From positions 16,224,691 through 16,288,690 of the forward strand of contig CP154955.1 of assembly GCA_039621445.1 (NCBI GenBank): a stretch of 64,000 bases of DNA, read 5' to 3'. Shown here piece after piece: positions 24,501 through 30,800 of this stretch. The DNA comes from Euglena gracilis (lineage: Eukaryota > Euglenida > Euglenophyceae > Euglenales). Both the position numbers and the translations under genes were made by a program. The notes below the pieces were generated by a model. It was not told the origin of the DNA, did no database searches, and saw nothing but the letters and a program-made list of their open reading frames with translations. The first letter of the stretch is position 1; each line of letters starts with the position of its first letter.

Positions 24501-27500
24501 GCAGTAGAAACGCAGCTCATCGTTCTCCAAGTCTGAGACGAGGAGAAGAGTGTCGAGATAAACACATACAGAACGTATGGAGTAATATTTCCAAACAAAT
24601 GAGACGACAGACAACACATTGCACGCACAACCCAAACAACAGAACACACAACAAACATGCGCAAACATGCATGTACACACACAACTCAAAGCGCGCGCCA
24701 ACAGCACATAACAAACCACGCACACTCTCTCACAAAACACACACACCGGCAACCGCAGCCTCAGCCCCCTTGCCCATCCGGTTGTTCCACTGGGCTGTCA
24801 GAAGAGGGGTCTGTGTGGCTGGCCCCGGGGATGGCTGTCCCTTCTCCTCAGCACCGGAACTCCCTGTCCACCTCTATACAACGCAGCCTCTGCTGACCAA
24901 AACCGCCAGGAAAACAACACCAAAAAATTGGCGAACCCTGCCACCTGTACGCATTTGATGGTTGGCCCCAAGCTGTCAAAAAAATGGTGTTAGGGTCACA
25001 CCCAGATTGAACAAATTGGGTGGGTTACAGGTACAGGTGTAAGTACAGGGGGTACAGGCAGGTAGGTGCAGGGGGGGCTTTGGTAGATACAGGCAGATAC
25101 AGGCAGGTAGGTAGGTACAGGAGGGTGCTGGCAGGTCGGTGCAGGGGGGGGGGGCTTTGGAGGGCCCACCCGGCCAGTGGCCTCATCGGGGGCGTCCACG
25201 TCCTCCACGCCCTCGCCCATGAGGCACTGCACCCGCACCCGCAGCGTGCCCGCGGGCTGGTCGTCGTACGCCAGCGGGACCTCGATGTCCTGCGAAGGCA
25301 GCGGCCCTTGCGCTGTCCATCTGTGCCGCTGGTCGGCGGCCCCGGGCCAATGGGGAGGGGTTTGGGGTCAGTACGGCTTTTCTCGTTCCAGAATCTTCGG
25401 GCGAACTTTACCCGCCCACCCCTAATTTCAGGTAGCCGACCTCGATTTCAGCCTGAAAAAAAGTATGTTTGATTGAATCGGAATTCACAGCATCAATGAC
25501 CAAAAGATTATGTTTTTGCGGACCATCTGGCCTCCAAAAAAAAAGCGTTTTTTTTTGCGGAAAAGTGCAAAAAAAAGGCCCAAAGGGGGTTACTTGGGCC
25601 TTATGGACATTCAAAAAATTTCTAAAATTCCGAAAACATAATACCCCCAAACCAATGCGCAGGAGGCAGCCTCCAGTGCGTGCAGAAGGGCAGACCTCGA
25701 AGGCCTCGTTGAACTCCAGGTCGGAAATGCTGCACACCCCAGTGCCGATGGACCCGGACACGCGCCCGTCATGGACAAGCACCTTCAGTCACCCCCCCCC
25801 CCCTTTGGGTCCCGCATCGCCCTGCATAGCCCTGCATCGCCTTTGAGGTCCTCAATGGTGCCCTTTTTGCTTCTTGGTTGCTATTGCCTGATTGTGGTCA
25901 CTTTTGGCCCTTTGCTTTTTGCCACTTTTTGGCCCTTTTGCACTACTTTCGGCCACTTTTGGCGACTTTTGGTCACTTTTGGCCACGTTTGGTCACGTTG
26001 CCCACTTTTGGCTGATTTTGACCTGCATCCACTCTAATACCTGCATCTCCACATCTTCTCCAGTAGCCGCATCCTCCCATCCACTCCAGTTGCCACATCC
26101 CCGCATCCACTCCAATAGCCTCATCCTTCATCCTGCATTTGGTCCAGCGGCTGCATCCACCAAATCTGCTTCGAGCGGATGCGGCGATATGGCTATTGGA
26201 GTGAATGCAGGGCTGCGGCTACTGGAGATGCGGCTACATGGGTAGATGCAGGATGCGGATGCTGATGTGCAGCCGCATCTTCTGCATCTGCCCATATAGC
26301 CGCATCCCGAATCCACTCCAGTTGCCGCATTCACTCCAGTAGCCGCATCCGCTCCAGTACAGAGTAGCCGCATCCACCGCACCCGCCATATCCGCTCCAG
26401 TGCCAGCATTCCAAAACCAAAAACGGGCCGCAATTCACCCCCAAAAATGACAAACATGCCTTAAAATGTCCCAAAAATGTCCAAAAAAAATACCCAAAGC
26501 AGGAGGAAAGTGGTCTAAAATGGTCAAGAGTGGGCAGAAACAGCCAAAAGTGGCCGGAAATAATCACTGAAATGGGCAAGAAATGGTCAAAATGGGCCAA
26601 AAGCGGCCAAAAGCGGCCAAAAAAAATGACCCAAAAAGGCCAAAAGTGGCAGAAAGTAGCGAAACCCTCTGGAAGAGGCCAAAAACGGCCAAATGTGCCC
26701 AAAATGGCTGACAAGTGTACAGTCATGGCCAAGAAATGCCTGCATAGCCCTGCATCGCCGAAGGTGCTTGATCGTGGAAGATGGTCAGCTCCAGCTGCAG
26801 GGAAAGTGGGTTGGGGCTCGGGGAAAGCACCTCTGCTGTGATTCATTCTTCATTTTTTTATCAGACAACAACTGGAGTACAGGTGGAATTCAACAACAGG
26901 TTGATTTAAATGGCAGGTGGGAAGTTTAATGCCCCCCTAGGGGGGGTATTAAACTTCTCACCAGGTTGGGCATGGTGCCACTGGGGTTGATGAAGGAGTG
27001 GGGTTAGGGTTAGGACCGGCCTGCCTGGGTTCGGCCACACGCGCTGCACGCATCCCCCCTGGGCCAGGCGGAACGATTCACAAAGGCGGTAATCAGACAA
27101 GAAGGAAGAAAGATAAAGCCCGCCGAACTGTCAGCCCACACAAGAGACTTGGCCCTCCCTGTTTCCTCAAGGGATGACTGAGAAAGGCGGGAGCTGGGAT
27201 TTGCGGTGTGTGGTGCGGTCGTCGGCCAGCACGCAGGTGGGCCACACACAGCGGCAGGCAAGGGGTTCAAGGAAGGGAGTGGGGCCGAGCCCCAGGCCGG
27301 CCGGTCCTAACCCTAACCCCACTCCTTCACCAACTCCAGTGGTACCGTGCCCAACCTGGTGGGAAGTTTACAACCTGGTGGGAAGTTTAATACCCCCCCT
27401 AGGGGGGGGTATTAAACTGCCCACCTGCCAAGTGAATTTACAAGGAGAGCACAGGGCTTTATTGCCTGCCTGTGTTGGGGAACACATTTGTGGCCTGTTG

Positions 27501-27744
27501 GAGACAGCTGCAAAACATCAGCGGGAACTTCCTATTCTCTAACGAAAAGAAAGTTGCATCCATGTAACTGAACTCAAATACTTGCAAAGCTGTCAAGCAC
27601 ACACACAACACACACACACTCACACACTCACACGCACACGCACACACGCACACACGCACGCACGCACTCACGCACTCACGCATGCACACATGCAAGCACA
27701 TACACGCACACACACGCACGCACGCACACACACACGCACACACA

Positions 27745-27776
<32 letters not shown>

Positions 27777-27780
27777 CACA

Positions 27781-27819
<39 letters not shown>

Positions 27820-30800
27820 GCGCACGCACGCATTCACTCACTCACTCACTCACTTCCTCACTCATAACAGATACACACACACACACACACACATAACACA
27901 CCCATTACACACACGCGCGCACACAAACGAGACCTCATCGTCAAGAGTCTCCAGGTCACTCTCAAACCGCAGGCGCTCGTCCCACTGCAGGTGGGCCCCC
28001 GCCGCCAGCTGCGTCCGCTGGCTGACCCCATCGAAGGTCACGCGCACATAGTACTGCAAGCGGTCGTCCACCCGCAGGCCCCGCCCCTGCCAATTGATGC
28101 GGGGGAGGAATGGGCTGGGGTGGTCGGGACGCGGGGTCCAGGTCTATGGCACAGAAACAGTATGCTCAGAGAGTGAGCTACTCAGGGGCTGCTGAGAAAC
28201 ACATACAAATGGTAGGGATTGGGGGGGATGAACAAATGAGAGACTGGCACACAAGTGGGCACAACAACTACAAAATTATCTCACATGAATGAATTCCCAA
28301 TTATTTCCCATTGCACACAGCATTCCCCGTGTGCTTATAAATATTTTTCAAAGTGTTTCACAAGCGTTTCTTTCAATCACTTTGTATCAACAACTTTTCT
28401 GGTCGATTTTCCACAAATTTTCCCATTTGAACAAGAAAGCTTTGCACATATAAGATGGGAACCGTGGAGGCATCATAAACTGTGGCTGAGGGTCGGCACA
28501 CCTCCATCACAGTGAACCAAAACACACACGTGGTCTTCACCACCTCTTCACTCGCAACCAGCGGGACACTCTGCAAAAGCGATCAGGAGTTAACAGAAGA
28601 AATTCAAAAAAGGCACAAACAATTGGAAGGACTCAAACGAAAATGGTTTGGCCACATGGATTAAGGGGGTCAGAAGTGTTCACGCACGCGGGCACGCGCG
28701 CGCACACACACACATACATAAGCACGCGCACATACACAAACGCTCACACACACCCACACACGCACACGCGCGCCAATGCACACACACTCACGCATGCATG
28801 CACACACATGCACACACATACAAACACACACATGCACGTATGCACGCATCGACACGCACGTGCGTGTACACATACACACGCGCATGAGCCCATACATATG
28901 CACCTCGCCCAGGCGCACCAAATCACAGCGACATACCGCGGTGCGGACCACCTGCTCCAGCTTCCCCAGCCGGTCGTTCTTCACCGCCAGCTGCTGGCGC
29001 AGCTTCTCGATCTCGGCCTCCCGCTCCAGCACGGTGTCCTCCAGCTTCAGGATGCGCTCTCGGCGGGACTCCATCACCGCGTTGTACGTGCTCATGTGGA
29101 TGCCGATCTGCACCCGCACCGCCCCTGCCGGCGTCCTGTTGGAGAATTGGGGAACACACTGGGGAGGGCAGGCGGTGGTGGTGTGTTGCACGGCCACACC
29201 AGACTGCCAGCAGGGTTCGCAGTATTGGTATCTTGCCTTAGTGCGTACCCACGACACCAAGCACCAACGGTCATTTCCCACGCCGGTGCTATGATCGACC
29301 CGGTCGGCCCTGGTCTGCAAATTGCCGGCCGTAGGTGCCTGACACCCGGAAATTTCCCAAAACATTGTCAATGAGAATCTGCTTTTTGCTCACCCACTCT
29401 GCTCGCCCCACCCCCTGACCGACGGTCGGGGGCATATGCGTAGCCATGTGGAAGGTGCCAGACCACTCCTGAGATGTCGAAGAGAACGGTGAGCAGGGCA
29501 GTGGGGTGGAGGGCACACCGGTGGTGGAGGAAGACCTGGAACATCTGGACCTCCAGGATGGGGTCCTCCCCGTCCTCGTCGTCCAGCTCCGACAGGATGA
29601 CGGTGCCCTTACCGATGCATGTGTCCGAGCTGTACGCCTCCACGTGCAGCTCCTGCACATTTGGGGTGGAGGGCTTCCCCGCTGCACCCGGAGCAACCTC
29701 CTTGCGGGCTCTTTAAGGCTCTTTGAGGGGGCCGTTCCCCCCTCCACCCCAATCGGCGCAGGAACCCCCCCTTCGGACCCAAGGGGACCATGGGTCTGCC
29801 AAATTTCAAGCAGCTTGCCTCCCTGCGTGACAAACTTCCGAACAGTTCCGCAAACAGCGGGAGGCAGCACTGCCCAAATCCTTGAAGCTGATTCTGGGCA
29901 CAAACTGGGGGGTTGGGGTGGGGGCAAATCATATTCCCCAAGAAACAAAAAAAAGGCGACGCCATGCACATTGCTTGGGGACATTAACAGCTGTACCTCG
30001 CAGGGGTCCTCGGGGTTGATGAAGAACGTCAGCGTCTCGTTCCACACAGGGTGGTAAGTCTCATCCAGTACCTGAGTCTTCTTCACCTGGGGGGGGGGGT
30101 GAGGAAAAAATTGGTAATCAACACAAAACACGAAGCAAGCAAGGACGATACGACGCCTCGGAGTTCCTGTCTAGCCAACGTAGGTGTGCAATCGTGAATC
30201 GACATAAATTGGCATCCTCAGAGCCCTTGATCAGAAACAGGGGTTTCTTTTGGGACCCTGGGGGGGGGGGTCCCCCCTTTTCCCCTTGGCCCCCTTCATA
30301 CCCAGGCGCATAACCTGATGTGGCCATGCTACCGGGAATACACCTGAACCCGTTCAATTTAAGAAGTTAAGCCTAGTCAGGCCCAGTTAGTACTGAGGTG
30401 AATGACCGCTTGGGAACACTGGGCGCTATATGCTTTATTCTTGTTGACCCGAGTAAGCTTTGCGGCCCAAAAATGCTCACTCGGCGGGGATTTGCAAAAA
30501 AAGCTATCCCGAATGGGTTATAATGTTATAAAGTCTGCCACACCTCGTCCAAAAAGCCCAAATCCAGCTGGGTAGGCATTCTTCGTGGGCCCATGAATTT
30601 GTGAGTTGTAAGTTCGAGTGTGCACCCGGAAGTGTCACAAATGACTTTTTCACTACCAGTGATAATGAATTCATCAGTTGTCACATGATTCTCACCGAAA
30701 TTTTTTTTGGTGAGAACAACACATAACTTCAATACATTTGCCCTAATTCTTCATCATTTTTGGAGGGGAGATTTATGAAGTTTGGCCTGGGAGGGGAGAG

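Noticed and set aside
26998-27320. Interstitial telomere
   Set aside because: Only two TTAGGG units in each arm; they are part of the inverted repeats of the 518-bp element.
27582-27896. Thr/His/Ala-rich frames
   Set aside because: CA/CACG microsatellite artefacts.
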